64,000 bases of DNA from Agreia sp. VKM Ac-1783 (GTDB lineage Bacteria; Actinomycetota; Actinomycetes; Actinomycetales; Microbacteriaceae), in assembly GCF_900177765.1 (NCBI RefSeq), contig NZ_FXWI01000001.1:372001-436000 (forward strand). Reading direction: 5' to 3'. Below, in pieces: positions 19,897 to 28,841 of this stretch. Below the pieces are notes generated by a model. The model was not told where the DNA came from. It worked only from the letters and a program-made list of their open reading frames with translations, and made no database searches. Both the position numbers and the translations under genes were made by a program. Positions within the stretch are counted from its first letter, which is position 1; each line of letters opens with the position of its first letter.

Positions 19897-19902
19897 GACA
19901 AT
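19897..19902 (+). promoter_or_regulatory. -10-like box for leaderless DUF1707 gene
   Basis: GACAAT, 6 bases before the ATG at 19909 and with no ribosome-binding sequence in the gap. Confidence 0.35.
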
Positions 19903-19908
19903 GGCGGT

Positions 19909-20532
19909 ATGAGCATTCCGGACTACTCGGGCAACCCCACCTACCGCCTCAGCACGGCCGAGCGTGACCGCGCGGTGACGGAGCTGCGCCAACACGTGGC
20001 CGAGGGGCGACTGACAGAGGCCGAGTTCACGGAGCGAAGCAAAGCCGCGCGCAACGCGGTGACGCGGGGTGACCTCGCGCCGCTCTTCGACGACCTGCCG
20101 GCCACGACGTTCCCCGCCTCTGTCGGCGAGGCGGCGCGCCCGGCGCGCACGTCGTCGCCCGCCCCCGCATCCGCGCCGACGATCTTCGCCGACGAGGGGG
20201 CCGAGCACCCCGTCACGGACCGGCTCGCCGACGATGTGCCCGTCTATGGCGCCCCTGAGATCGAGCGAGTCGCACCGCAGGCCCAGACGCCGGCGGCGCA
20301 GCAGTCTCCCGCGAGGGCCACCGAAGGCTGGAAGGATCCGCAGTCGAAGGAGCCGAGCCGGATCGGGACTACGGTCATGGCCATCGTTCCGTTCGTCTCG
20401 CTCGCCCTGTTCTTCGTGACCGGAAGCGGATTCGGCTGGAGCTACAGCTGGTTGTGGTTCGCGCTCATCCCGGTCACCGGCATCATCGTCTACGGCCCGA
20501 ACGGCAAGCCAGACCGCAAGCGGAGGCGCTGA
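19909..20532 (+). CDS. DUF1707 domain membrane protein
   Basis: 207 residues. Residues 12-62 (RLSTAERDRAVTELRQHVAE, then GRLTEAEFTER) are the DUF1707 domain, a short helical module common in actinobacterial envelope or regulatory proteins. A low-complexity Pro/Ala linker follows and the C-terminus has two membrane segments (about 158-175 and 179-196) ending in a basic tail. The molecular role is unknown. The start codon fits a leaderless mRNA. Confidence 0.75.
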   Translation: MSIPDYSGNPTYRLSTAERDRAVTELRQHVAEGRLTEAEFTERSKAARNAVTRGDLAPLFDDLPATTFPASVGEAARPARTSSPAPASAPTIFADEGAEHPVTDRLADDVPVYGAPEIERVAPQAQTPAAQQSPARATEGWKDPQSKEPSRIGTTVMAIVPFVSLALFFVTGSGFGWSYSWLWFALIPVTGIIVYGPNGKPDRKRRR

Positions 20533-20578
20533 GCATCAGCGGGCAATCCGTAGGCGGGACCCGCTGCGAATAGACGCC

Positions 20579-21277
20579 ATGAGTTCACGACGAGCCTCGG
20601 TCATCATCGTTGCCCTTGCCGTGCTCGCGGTCATCATCGGAGGAGCAGTCGTGCGTGCATCCATGGGGCCCGGAGCCCTGACCGAGTCATCGGACGACAC
20701 CCGCATCCCCGGAGCGCCGGTGGTCGCCTTCTACGGGGACTCCTACACCTTGGGCACGGGAGCGAGCGATCCGAGCAAACGGTGGTCGAGCATCATCGCC
20801 GCCGAGCGAGGATGGAACGAGGTGAACCCGAGCGTCAACGGGCTGGGCTTCGTGAACAATCGCGACCGGCTGCCGGAGGGCGGCGACCTCGTCGACGCCG
20901 TCATCGCATCCGACCCCGACATTCTCTTCGTCACGATGGGTCTCAACGACAACTTCTCGATGCCCGAGAAATCAGACGAGGTGCATTCCGCTATCGTCTC
21001 CGACTTCGCGAAGCTGCGAAGCGCTCTGCCCGAGACGCGCATCATCGTGGTCGAGCCGTTCTGGTACACCGACGAGCGGCCGCAGAGCCTGGCGACGATC
21101 AGCGGATGGGTCGCCGCCGAAGCGCGGGTCATCGGGGCGGAGTACATCGAGGGCGCCTCTCATTGGATCGAGGGGCACCCGGAGTGGATGGCGGACGACG
21201 GCCTCCACCCGAATGACGAGGGGTACGCCCAGATGGCTCGGCGCATGGACGACGAATTGAACAGCCGAGGGCTGTGA
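20579..21277 (+). CDS. Exported SGNH/GDSL-family hydrolase
   Basis: 232 residues with an N-terminal membrane or signal segment (residues 7-26). SGNH blocks: FYGDSYTLG (nucleophile Ser, block I), MGLNDNF (Asn, block III) and DDGLHPNDEGY (Asp-His, block V). It should be an extracytoplasmic esterase or acetylhydrolase on lipid or cell-wall sugar; the substrate is not evident. It lies 46 bases after the DUF1707 gene on the same strand. Confidence 0.82.
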   Translation: MSSRRASVIIVALAVLAVIIGGAVVRASMGPGALTESSDDTRIPGAPVVAFYGDSYTLGTGASDPSKRWSSIIAAERGWNEVNPSVNGLGFVNNRDRLPEGGDLVDAVIASDPDILFVTMGLNDNFSMPEKSDEVHSAIVSDFAKLRSALPETRIIVVEPFWYTDERPQSLATISGWVAAEARVIGAEYIEGASHWIEGHPEWMADDGLHPNDEGYAQMARRMDDELNSRGL

Positions 21278-21349
21278 GCGCGCAAACGCCGCCCCGCGCG
21301 GGGCTCGTCGAGCGAGTAGTGTGAGGTGACAGTGCGCCTCTGGGGGGAG

Positions 21350-21365
21350 TTTGCGTGTGCGCAAA
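21350..21365. promoter_or_regulatory. Small inverted repeat upstream of signalling operon
   Basis: TTTGCG-TGTG-CGCAAA, a 6-bp-arm dyad centred about 28 bases before the response-regulator start. It could be an operator for autoregulation. Confidence 0.3.
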
Positions 21366-21385
21366 AGCCTATTCAAGGGGAGAAC

Positions 21386-21991
21386 GTGGAAGTGCAGTCG
21401 ACCGTGCTGTCATGCAGAGTCGGAATCGTCGACGACCACGAGCTCCTGCTCGATGGCCTCACCACGTACATGCTCAGCAACGCGTCAGATCTCGATGTCG
21501 TCATCAGCGTCACGGGATGGTTCGAGATGATCCGGCACCCCGCTTTCGCGCCCGACGTCGTGGTGATGGATCTGCAGCTGCAGGAACCGATCTCGATCGA
21601 GACCCGGGTGAGAACGTGCCTTGCCGCAGGCGCCCTCGTCGTCGTGGTCAGCGCGATCGACACCGACGAGATCCGCGAGCGTTCGTTGGCCGCGGGTGCC
21701 TCGGTATTCGTGTCCAAGTCGTCGCCGGCAGATGCGGTGCTCGATGCTGTGCGAACGGCCTGGTCGGAGAAGAAGGGCAAAGCGGCCTTAGTCGACACCG
21801 CGCTCGACACGCTCCGCCTCTACGCCGATGGTCTGAGTCCCGTCGACATCGGGCTGCAGCTCGGCATCTCCTTCGAAGCGGTCAAGAACGACCTGTCGCG
21901 CATTCGCGACCACTATGCGGCCACGGGGCGTCCCGCTCGGTCCAAGCAGGATCTCATCCGCCGGGCTGCGGAAGACGGGCTCGTGTCCTGA
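21386..21991 (+). CDS. Response regulator with intact receiver and non-standard HTH output
   Basis: 201 residues from the GTG at 21386, supported by AAGGGGAG five bases upstream. The receiver has D16-D17 (IVDDHELL), phosphoacceptor D62 (VVMDLQ) and K111 (FVSKSS). The C-terminal 60 residues (LYADGLSPVDIGLQLGI, then FEAVKNDLSRIRD and SKQDLIRRAAEDG) resemble but do not match the LuxR/NarL HTH, as the TxREREV start is lacking. First gene of a same-strand run; the sensor follows at once. Its paralogue at 28191 closes the run. Confidence 0.78.
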   Translation: MEVQSTVLSCRVGIVDDHELLLDGLTTYMLSNASDLDVVISVTGWFEMIRHPAFAPDVVVMDLQLQEPISIETRVRTCLAAGALVVVVSAIDTDEIRERSLAAGASVFVSKSSPADAVLDAVRTAWSEKKGKAALVDTALDTLRLYADGLSPVDIGLQLGISFEAVKNDLSRIRDHYAATGRPARSKQDLIRRAAEDGLVS

Positions 21992-21999
21992 CCGCCCTG

Positions 22000-23205
22000 T
22001 TGCTCGGCACAGACGCTGAAGGGGTTTTCACGAGCCGCGCCCTCAGCCATGCGAGCGTCTGGCTATCGTCGATCCTGCTTGCCGCCGCCGCGGCGATCGT
22101 CCTCGTCCTCTCGGTCAGAGTTCCGGTCGCCGAGGGCGAGGTGGGCGTCGCCCGGGCGCTCGTTCCCGTTCTGTCTCTTGCCGTGTTGGGCGCCGGCGCC
22201 TACGTCCTCCAGCGGCGACACGGTGCACTCGAGACCGTCATCGCACTGCTGGTCGTCTGCGGCGCCGGATTCGCTTACGCCCTCAGCGTCGACCCGTTGC
22301 TCGCGTCGAGTCAGAAGTCCGACAGCATCGTTCTCAGTCTTCCCGTGGTCGCAGCGACGGTATCCGGCGTAGGGCGACGCTCGCTCGCATCCTGTCTCCT
22401 CGTGTGCGGCCTCGGCTATGCGGCCACGTCTACCGCGTCTGTGCTCGGCACCGAGCTCGGGCAACGTCAGATCGTCGTCGACTTCACCGCCCTCGGGTCG
22501 GTCATCGCCGTCTTCGTCCTGTTGATCGTCCTGTGGCTTGCTCGACGAAACGCTGTGCAGGAGGCGCCGGCCCTCGATCGTGCAGCGAAGGAACAGCAGA
22601 GCATTGACGAGGAAGCCCGCCTGCTCGGACACGCGTCGAGTCTTCTCCACGACACCGTCCTGGGCGATCTGCACGCCATCGCCATGCTAGAGCCGGGCCC
22701 GATCCCCGAGAGACATCTCGCCGTCATCCGCCGAGATCTAGACCTTCTCGCGCGGAGCGATGAGCTTCTCCGTGCCCCGGGAAGCGCTGCGATACCCGGC
22801 TTGATCGAGTCGACGAGCGAGAGCAGACTCACGAGCGCGCTGGCCCGGGTCGGATCGCGCGGGCTCCGCGTGGTCGTGTCGGGCGATGTCCACGAGCTCG
22901 AGACCCTCGACGCCGCGGCCCACGAAGCCATCGTCGCCGCCATCGAGCAGTGTCTCGTCAACGTCGTCGTCCACGCGGGTGTGTCGCTGGCCGAGCTCGC
23001 CATCGTGGCGTCCGGCGGCGACGTCACCGCAACCGTCGCCGACGCAGGCCGGGGTTTCTCCGTTTCCGCGACGCCCTCCGACAGGCTCGGCCTGCGCCTC
23101 TCCGTGCACGATCGGATGCTCGGGGTCGGGGGATCCGCGACCGTCTGGTCGACGCGGGGCGCGGGCACGTCCGTACTTCTCACGGTGCCGAAAGGCGGCT
23201 CATGA
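22000..23205 (+). CDS. Sensor histidine kinase (NarL-partner type)
   Basis: About 401 residues; the start is uncertain. The TTG at 22000 is chosen because it keeps the first membrane segment and follows the response-regulator stop by 8 bases. The N-terminal half is membrane-embedded (about six segments). The phosphoacceptor helix reads ASSLLHDTVLGDLHAIA, as in HisKA_3-like kinases. The ATP domain has the N-box EQCLVNVVVHAG, G1 VADAGRGF and G2 GVGGSATVWSTRGAGTSV. It should phosphorylate the adjacent response regulator. The stop overlaps the next gene by 4 bases. Confidence 0.78.
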   Translation: MLGTDAEGVFTSRALSHASVWLSSILLAAAAAIVLVLSVRVPVAEGEVGVARALVPVLSLAVLGAGAYVLQRRHGALETVIALLVVCGAGFAYALSVDPLLASSQKSDSIVLSLPVVAATVSGVGRRSLASCLLVCGLGYAATSTASVLGTELGQRQIVVDFTALGSVIAVFVLLIVLWLARRNAVQEAPALDRAAKEQQSIDEEARLLGHASSLLHDTVLGDLHAIAMLEPGPIPERHLAVIRRDLDLLARSDELLRAPGSAAIPGLIESTSESRLTSALARVGSRGLRVVVSGDVHELETLDAAAHEAIVAAIEQCLVNVVVHAGVSLAELAIVASGGDVTATVADAGRGFSVSATPSDRLGLRLSVHDRMLGVGGSATVWSTRGAGTSVLLTVPKGGS

Positions 23206-24353
23206 CGTCGTCGTCGCATCCGACCGCCGCCGAGCTCGACCCGGTATCGCGGGTGACGGCGCGCATGTTCGTCGTCGCGATGGGCGCGGTCAGCGTGGCT
23301 CTCTCGATTGCGCTGTCTCTCACTCCGACCGGGCGCGAGCAGATCTCTCTGCCGGTCGTGGGCTTCCTCGCCCCCGTCGTGCTCGCAGCCACGTACGTGT
23401 ACTTCATTCGTGCGGCCGACCCGTTCGGGCATGTCGTGTCGTTCGCGAGGTTCCAGGTCTTCCTGGGCGGCGTGATGCTGGCGAGCCTACTCAATTCACT
23501 CAGCCAGCTCGGAACGAACACGCTCATCCGCGACGATTGGGGAGCCGTCTGTTTGGGGCTGGCTCTCCTTCTGGCAGGACCATACAGGCGTTCCTCCGAG
23601 ATCCTCTGGTTCACCGTGCAGGCCGTCTCGGTCACGTTCGGCCTGGCCTTCCTGCAGAACATGAGTACTGAGGGCGCGGGGACACTCGGCCTCCTGGCCT
23701 TGGTCGCTGCCGCCCCGAGCATCGCCATCGGACTCGCGTCGGCGGCGTACTCGCGCAGTCTCGTCGCGAGTCTCGAAGAAGCAAGACAGGAGGCGCAGGC
23801 GCAGCGGATGCGGCACGAGAGCGCTGTGCTGCAGCGCCTCGCCGAGACGGATGCCATGGGCGAGCTCGGCGCGCTGCGTCGCGATGTGGTGCCATTCCTC
23901 GCCCGCCTCGCTGAGTCGGCGTCCCTGAAGTCGGGAGATGCCGTCCGCGCGACCGAACTCGCATCCGAATTGCGCCGGGCGATCGTCGAACGCATCTCGC
24001 GCGGCACACTCGCAGATCTGGTCGATCGATACAGCGACGAACAGGGCGTGGCGGCGCACCTCGACGAGCGCCAGATCGCAGCCCTACGAGCACTCATCGG
24101 GGCGGTAGACGAACACGACGGCGGCTTCGGGGAGAGAAGCCTCACGCTCGAGCGCCGGGGTACGGATGCCTGGGGGCGGATCGAATTCGTCCGTCCAACG
24201 GGAGTGCCGGTACTCACCGCCTTGGCGCCCTTTCTGCGCATGGTGCGCCTCGTGTTCCAGGAGGCCGACGCGCGCACCGTCGACGACGCACTGGTCGTGA
24301 CCTTCCGCTTCGAGTCACCAGACGAGCAGGCGGCCGTATCATGGGAGGTGTGA
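23202..24353 (+). CDS. Membrane sensor-like protein, probably a degenerate kinase paralogue
   Basis: 383 residues from ATG 23202 (ATGA overlap with the kinase). The N-terminal half has about six membrane segments (from MFVVAMGAVSVALSIAL to residue 185). A charged coiled-coil-like helix follows (SLEEARQEAQAQRMRHESAV). The remaining 170 residues look like a DHp-plus-ATPase layout by spacing, but I find no phosphoacceptor His in a proper helix context, no N-box and no glycine-rich G boxes. It may be a signalling partner for the kinase. Function unproven. Confidence 0.6.
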   Translation: MTSSSHPTAAELDPVSRVTARMFVVAMGAVSVALSIALSLTPTGREQISLPVVGFLAPVVLAATYVYFIRAADPFGHVVSFARFQVFLGGVMLASLLNSLSQLGTNTLIRDDWGAVCLGLALLLAGPYRRSSEILWFTVQAVSVTFGLAFLQNMSTEGAGTLGLLALVAAAPSIAIGLASAAYSRSLVASLEEARQEAQAQRMRHESAVLQRLAETDAMGELGALRRDVVPFLARLAESASLKSGDAVRATELASELRRAIVERISRGTLADLVDRYSDEQGVAAHLDERQIAALRALIGAVDEHDGGFGERSLTLERRGTDAWGRIEFVRPTGVPVLTALAPFLRMVRLVFQEADARTVDDALVVTFRFESPDEQAAVSWEV

Positions 24354-25831
24354 GCGCAGCAGGAAAACCCGTAGACGTTGTTCTGATCGGTGGCGGAATC
24401 ATGAGCGCCACGCTCGGCACTTTCCTTTCGATCCTTCAGCCCGACTGGACGATCAGGATCTTCGAACGACTGGGCGACGTGGCGGGTGAGAGCTCCAACC
24501 CCTGGAACAACGCGGGAACGGGCCACGCGGCGCTCTGCGAACTCAACTACATGCCCGAGAACCCCGACGGCACGGTAGAGGCGTCGAAGGCCGTCGCCAT
24601 CAACGAGCAGTTTCAGGTCAGCCGACAGTTCTGGTCGTTCCTCGTCGAGAACGGCGACATCCCCGATCCGTCGACGTTCATCAACTCCACGCCGCACATG
24701 ACGTTCGTTCGGGGCGAGAAGAACGTCGAGTACCTGCGAAAGCGGTTCGACGTGCTGCGCGACGAACCGCTCTTCGAGGGCATCGAGTACAGCGAAGACC
24801 CCGCGGTCATCTACGAGTGGGCTCCGACTCTCATGCGTGGGCGCAAAAAAGACGAGGCGGTCGCCGCGACTCGCATCACGGCCGGCACAGACGTCGATTT
24901 CGGTGCCCTGTCACGCCATCTCTTCGACTTCCTCACCAGTCGAGGCGCCAGCCTCAAGACCGAGCACTCGGTGTCGAACCTCCGCCGTCAGAAAGACGGC
25001 ACCTGGAACGTCTCTGTCAAAGAGCTTGTCGGATCGACCCCCACGACGGTGAACGCCCGCTTCGTCTTCGTCGGCGCTGGGGGCGGTGCGCTGCACCTGC
25101 TCCAGAAGTCCGGCATCCCGGAGATCCGCGGCTTCGGCGGATTCCCGATCAGTGGCCAGTTCTACCGGACCGACAACCCGGCCGTCGTGGCGGAGCATCG
25201 AGCGAAGGTCTACGGCAAGGCCGCTGTGGGGGCACCGCCGATGAGCGTGCCGCACCTCGACACCCGCGTCGTCGACGGAGAGGCATCGTTGCTCTTCGGT
25301 CCGTACGCAGGGTTCAGCCCCAAATTCTTGAAGAAGGGTTCGTGGTTCGATCTGCCCGGGTCCATCCGCGCACACAATCTCGGCCCCATGCTCGCTGTCG
25401 CGCGCGACAACATCGATCTGGTGAAGTACCTCGTCGGCGAGCTGCTCGCGGGCAAGAAGAAGAAGTTCGCGGCGTTGCAGGAATTCATGCCCACGGCGAA
25501 TCCTGACGACTGGTACCTCATCACCGCGGGCCAGCGCGTGCAGGTCATGAAGAAGGATTCGAAGCGGGGCGGTGTTCTGCAGTTCGGCACGGAGGTCATC
25601 GCTTCGGCAGACGGCTCGATAGCCGGTCTGCTCGGCGCGTCGCCGGGCGCCTCAACCGCCGTTCCGATCATGCTCGACATCCTCGAGCGCTGTTTCCCCG
25701 ACGACTATGTGCGCTGGTTGCCCCAGATCCGCTCGATGATCCCCTCTCTCGGCACGCGATTGACCGACTCGCCGGCGACGGCCCGAAAGGTGCTGAAGAG
25801 CACCGCGCAGGCACTGCACCTCGCTTCCTGA
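24341..25831 (+). CDS. mqo: Malate:quinone oxidoreductase
   Basis: 496 residues. The FAD loop is VDVVLIGGGIMSATLGTFL (residues 11-29), followed by NPWNNAGTGHAALCELNY, a family hallmark, and later the AGQRVQVMKKD and FGTEVIASADGSIAGLLGAS blocks. This membrane-associated flavoprotein oxidises malate to oxaloacetate and passes electrons to menaquinone. The ATG at 24341 overlaps the previous gene by 13 bases; a GTG at 24350 is an alternative. It is embedded between signalling genes on one strand. Confidence 0.95.
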   Translation: MGGVSAAGKPVDVVLIGGGIMSATLGTFLSILQPDWTIRIFERLGDVAGESSNPWNNAGTGHAALCELNYMPENPDGTVEASKAVAINEQFQVSRQFWSFLVENGDIPDPSTFINSTPHMTFVRGEKNVEYLRKRFDVLRDEPLFEGIEYSEDPAVIYEWAPTLMRGRKKDEAVAATRITAGTDVDFGALSRHLFDFLTSRGASLKTEHSVSNLRRQKDGTWNVSVKELVGSTPTTVNARFVFVGAGGGALHLLQKSGIPEIRGFGGFPISGQFYRTDNPAVVAEHRAKVYGKAAVGAPPMSVPHLDTRVVDGEASLLFGPYAGFSPKFLKKGSWFDLPGSIRAHNLGPMLAVARDNIDLVKYLVGELLAGKKKKFAALQEFMPTANPDDWYLITAGQRVQVMKKDSKRGGVLQFGTEVIASADGSIAGLLGASPGASTAVPIMLDILERCFPDDYVRWLPQIRSMIPSLGTRLTDSPATARKVLKSTAQALHLAS

Positions 25832-25860
25832 GGGGCAGGGCGCCTCGATCGAGGAGACCC

Positions 25861-28194
25861 GTGCTGATGGTCAACCGCTTCAAGCTGTCACTGTTCGACC
25901 GTATTTTCGCTTCGCCGTTCGTGGTTCTCGCCGTCGCCGCTCTCGTCTACGCGATTGTCGGGGTCGTCGTGGGTTCGCCCTACTCGTGGACCGAAGAGCT
26001 GGTCACGGTGTTGGGGTGCATCATGTGTGCGCACCTGCGTATGCCGTCAGGGCGAATCGGGGGACTGCCCATGCTCGGGGTCGCTGCGGCGCTCCTGTCC
26101 ATCCCGCAGGCGCGACCCGATTATCTTCTCACCGTGGCCGTCTGGGCGGTCGGCATCATGATCTCGCAGCTGATCGTGCTGCGAAACGTGGTCGTCGCCC
26201 TATACGTCGTCGGGATCAGCGTCGTCAGCGGCCTGGCCTTCGTCGTCGTCCATAACGAGCTGGCGCGCGCCGGAGTCTGGTCGGTGGTGGCGTACACCCT
26301 GGCGACGCTCGCATACTTCGTGATCGCGTTGGTCCTCGAGTTCGTCCGCAATCGCGGCCGCTGGAACGTCGACCACTCGTTCGGTGTGTCGGCGCTGAGC
26401 CCGATGCGCATCGCCGGCAGCGTCGTTCTCGTGGCGGCCGTTTCGACGGCGATGAACGCGGTCGACTCCACGGTGATCCCGTGGCTCGAGCGAGATAGCG
26501 AGGCGCGGCTCAGCCCCCTCGTGTTGCTTCTGGCGGCGACACTCTTTCTCGTCATAGCGCAGAGGACGAAGTTCCGCAGAGTGCATCAGTTGCTCGGTGG
26601 AGTCGTCACCGCCGCGGTGGACCTGCCCTGGGCAACGGAGGTGGGGTTGCGCAAGGCACTCGAGCTTCGCGCAAAGATGGTTCTCCGGGCGAGCGAGACG
26701 GAGGTGCGCACCGCACCCCCCGGGCCTGGCGAGATGGGTTCTCGGGTGCGCCTCGAATCCGGTCTCGACGAGTACATCGTCGCCTCCCGTCGCCTGGGCG
26801 CGCCGCCTCTGGGCGGGGAGGAGCAGCAAGCGCTGACCGCCCTCGCACATATGGCGAGCGAGACCGTGCGCATCCAGAACGATGTCGACAGCCTCGAGCG
26901 CCGGGCGAACAGCGATCCGATGACGGGACTGCCCAACTACGGCGCTTTTCAGTCTGCTCTGGTCGAAGCGAACGAGAACAGGTCGTATCACTCGGGTATC
27001 GCGGTTCTCTTCATCGACCTCGACAATTTCAAGAAGCTCAACGATTCGCGTGGACACCACACGGGCGATGAGCTCCTGAAGGCCGTCGCGGCCCGTCTGC
27101 GGAACTCGGTCGGCGTCAGAGATTTCGTGTCACGCATCGGCGGAGACGAATTCGTCGTCATCCTCACGGAGCTCCAGACCGTCGACCAGAGCAAGGACAT
27201 CGCAGACACGATCATCCGAGAGATCAACATGCCCTTGATGCTCGACGGTCAGGAATTCCGACCTGTTGTGAGCGCCGGCCTCGCCTTCTCGGGGCATCGC
27301 GAGATCGATGCCCAGCTCCTCGTGGTCGACGCGGACCGAAGCATGCTGCAGGTCAAACGATCCCGGCGGCACGGGGGAACGCTCGACGGCAGCAGCGTGA
27401 GCGTCGCCTCGCACAGATCGACGAGAACCAACGACATCATCGCTCGTGCCATCACCGAAAACCGTCTGACGCTGGCATTCCAGCCCATCGTCAGCATCGA
27501 CCAGGGCCGCATCTGGGCCTTCGAGGCGCTTGTCCGTTACATCGACCCCGAACTGGGCCCCATCTCGCCGTCGTCGCTCGTCGCTCGGGCCAAGAGCCTC
27601 GGGTTGATGGACGAGCTGACGAGGCAGGTCGTCGTCAAAGCAATGGATGCCGCCGAGAAGTTCCACGCCGTGGAACCGAGCATCGCGTGTATGACCGTGA
27701 ACCTCGACCTGGGCCAGATCAGCGAGGATCATCTCGGGCCGTTCATCAGGGCGGTCGCTGGATCGCATCCGAACGTCTCGATGTGCATCGAGTTGAACGA
27801 GAGATCGTTGCGCTCGGTCACCGACGACCTTCGGCGCGAGGCTGAGGCGATGCAGGATGCCGGAGTCATCATCGCCCTCGACGACTACGGTTCGGACGAC
27901 TCGTCGGTCGGCGCGCTGGTTCGGTTCCCTATGGATATCCTCAAGATCGACAAGAGCCTGATCGACGATCTCGGCGACGTGAGGCAACGCGAGGTGATCA
28001 AGGCGCTCCAAGGCTTTGGAGACAATCTCGACTACACGATGATCGTCGAGGGAATCGAGAGCCCCGATATGGTCGATGTGATGGTCGAACTCGGAGTGAG
28101 AAGCGCCCAGGGATACTACTTCGGCAGGCCGCAGTCGTTCCGGCAGACGATGGACCGCATCCGGAAGTTCGGCACGGCGGCAGTGATCTCGTGA
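25861..28194 (+). CDS. Membrane-bound GGDEF-EAL protein (c-di-GMP turnover)
   Basis: 777 residues. The N-terminal 230 residues form a membrane region of about seven segments. The GGDEF domain has the intact motif RIGGDEF at 427-431. The product-inhibition I-site position five residues upstream reads GVRD instead of RxxD. The EAL domain has FEALVRY (EAL at 555-557), NLDLGQ, a DDYGSDDSS loop, KIDKSLI and EGIES, so phosphodiesterase residues look kept. It may synthesise, degrade or do both. The start is GTG 25861 or ATG 25867, both near GAGGAG. It overlaps the next gene by 4 bases. Confidence 0.88.
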   Translation: MLMVNRFKLSLFDRIFASPFVVLAVAALVYAIVGVVVGSPYSWTEELVTVLGCIMCAHLRMPSGRIGGLPMLGVAAALLSIPQARPDYLLTVAVWAVGIMISQLIVLRNVVVALYVVGISVVSGLAFVVVHNELARAGVWSVVAYTLATLAYFVIALVLEFVRNRGRWNVDHSFGVSALSPMRIAGSVVLVAAVSTAMNAVDSTVIPWLERDSEARLSPLVLLLAATLFLVIAQRTKFRRVHQLLGGVVTAAVDLPWATEVGLRKALELRAKMVLRASETEVRTAPPGPGEMGSRVRLESGLDEYIVASRRLGAPPLGGEEQQALTALAHMASETVRIQNDVDSLERRANSDPMTGLPNYGAFQSALVEANENRSYHSGIAVLFIDLDNFKKLNDSRGHHTGDELLKAVAARLRNSVGVRDFVSRIGGDEFVVILTELQTVDQSKDIADTIIREINMPLMLDGQEFRPVVSAGLAFSGHREIDAQLLVVDADRSMLQVKRSRRHGGTLDGSSVSVASHRSTRTNDIIARAITENRLTLAFQPIVSIDQGRIWAFEALVRYIDPELGPISPSSLVARAKSLGLMDELTRQVVVKAMDAAEKFHAVEPSIACMTVNLDLGQISEDHLGPFIRAVAGSHPNVSMCIELNERSLRSVTDDLRREAEAMQDAGVIIALDDYGSDDSSVGALVRFPMDILKIDKSLIDDLGDVRQREVIKALQGFGDNLDYTMIVEGIESPDMVDVMVELGVRSAQGYYFGRPQSFRQTMDRIRKFGTAAVIS

Positions 28195-28841
28195 CGGACG
28201 GCACCTCCAGACGCACGATCGCTCTCGTCGATGATCACGTCCTCATCGTCGATGGTCTCGCCCAGTGGCTCGAGACCAACGCTCCGGACTTCGATGTGAT
28301 CGCCGTGTCGGGCTCGTGGACGGGCTTGGTCGAGCACGAATCCTTTCCGCCCGATGTCGTCATCATGGCGCGCCAGATGGACTCCACGCCGACCCTGCGG
28401 AGGCGCGTCCGTGAGTGCAAAGACGCGGGCGCGGCCGTCGTCGTGATGAGCACAGACGGGAGTCGAGAGGCTGAGACGGAGACCCTCGCGGCTGGTGCTG
28501 ACGCCTTCGTGCCGAAATCGCGACCGGCAGAAGCGGTTCTCGACGCCGTGAAGCGTGTTCTGGGCGATACCGAGGCCGCCGCGTCCAGCCCATCCCCGCG
28601 AGTGGCGTCACCGATCGCTGAGCCCGACGACTGGCAGAAACGCGTGCTTCGCCTCTACTCCGCGGGACAGAGCACGGTCGATATCGCTCTCATCGAAGGC
28701 GTGCGCTTCGAGAAGATCAGAACAGCGCTCAAGGCGATTCGGGCGAGCTACGACCAGCAGGGTCGGCGTGCAGACACACGCGATGAGCTGCTGCGTCGAG
28801 CCGCCGAAGACGGATACCTCACCGACCCGGACGCGCGCTAA
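28191..28841 (+). CDS. Response-regulator-like protein with Asp-to-Ala receiver
   Basis: 216 residues; start GTG overlaps the GGDEF-EAL stop (GTGA). Aligned with the response regulator at 21386 it keeps the acidic pair (LVDDHVLI, D14-D15) and K109 (FVPKS), but the phosphoacceptor position is A60 (VVIMARQ against VVVMDLQ). The C-terminal output domain (LYSAGQSTVDIALIEGV, then RAAEDGYL) is clearly related to the other one. It is therefore probably a phosphorylation-independent regulator or a partner of its paralogue. Confidence 0.78.
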   Translation: MTDGTSRRTIALVDDHVLIVDGLAQWLETNAPDFDVIAVSGSWTGLVEHESFPPDVVIMARQMDSTPTLRRRVRECKDAGAAVVVMSTDGSREAETETLAAGADAFVPKSRPAEAVLDAVKRVLGDTEAAASSPSPRVASPIAEPDDWQKRVLRLYSAGQSTVDIALIEGVRFEKIRTALKAIRASYDQQGRRADTRDELLRRAAEDGYLTDPDAR

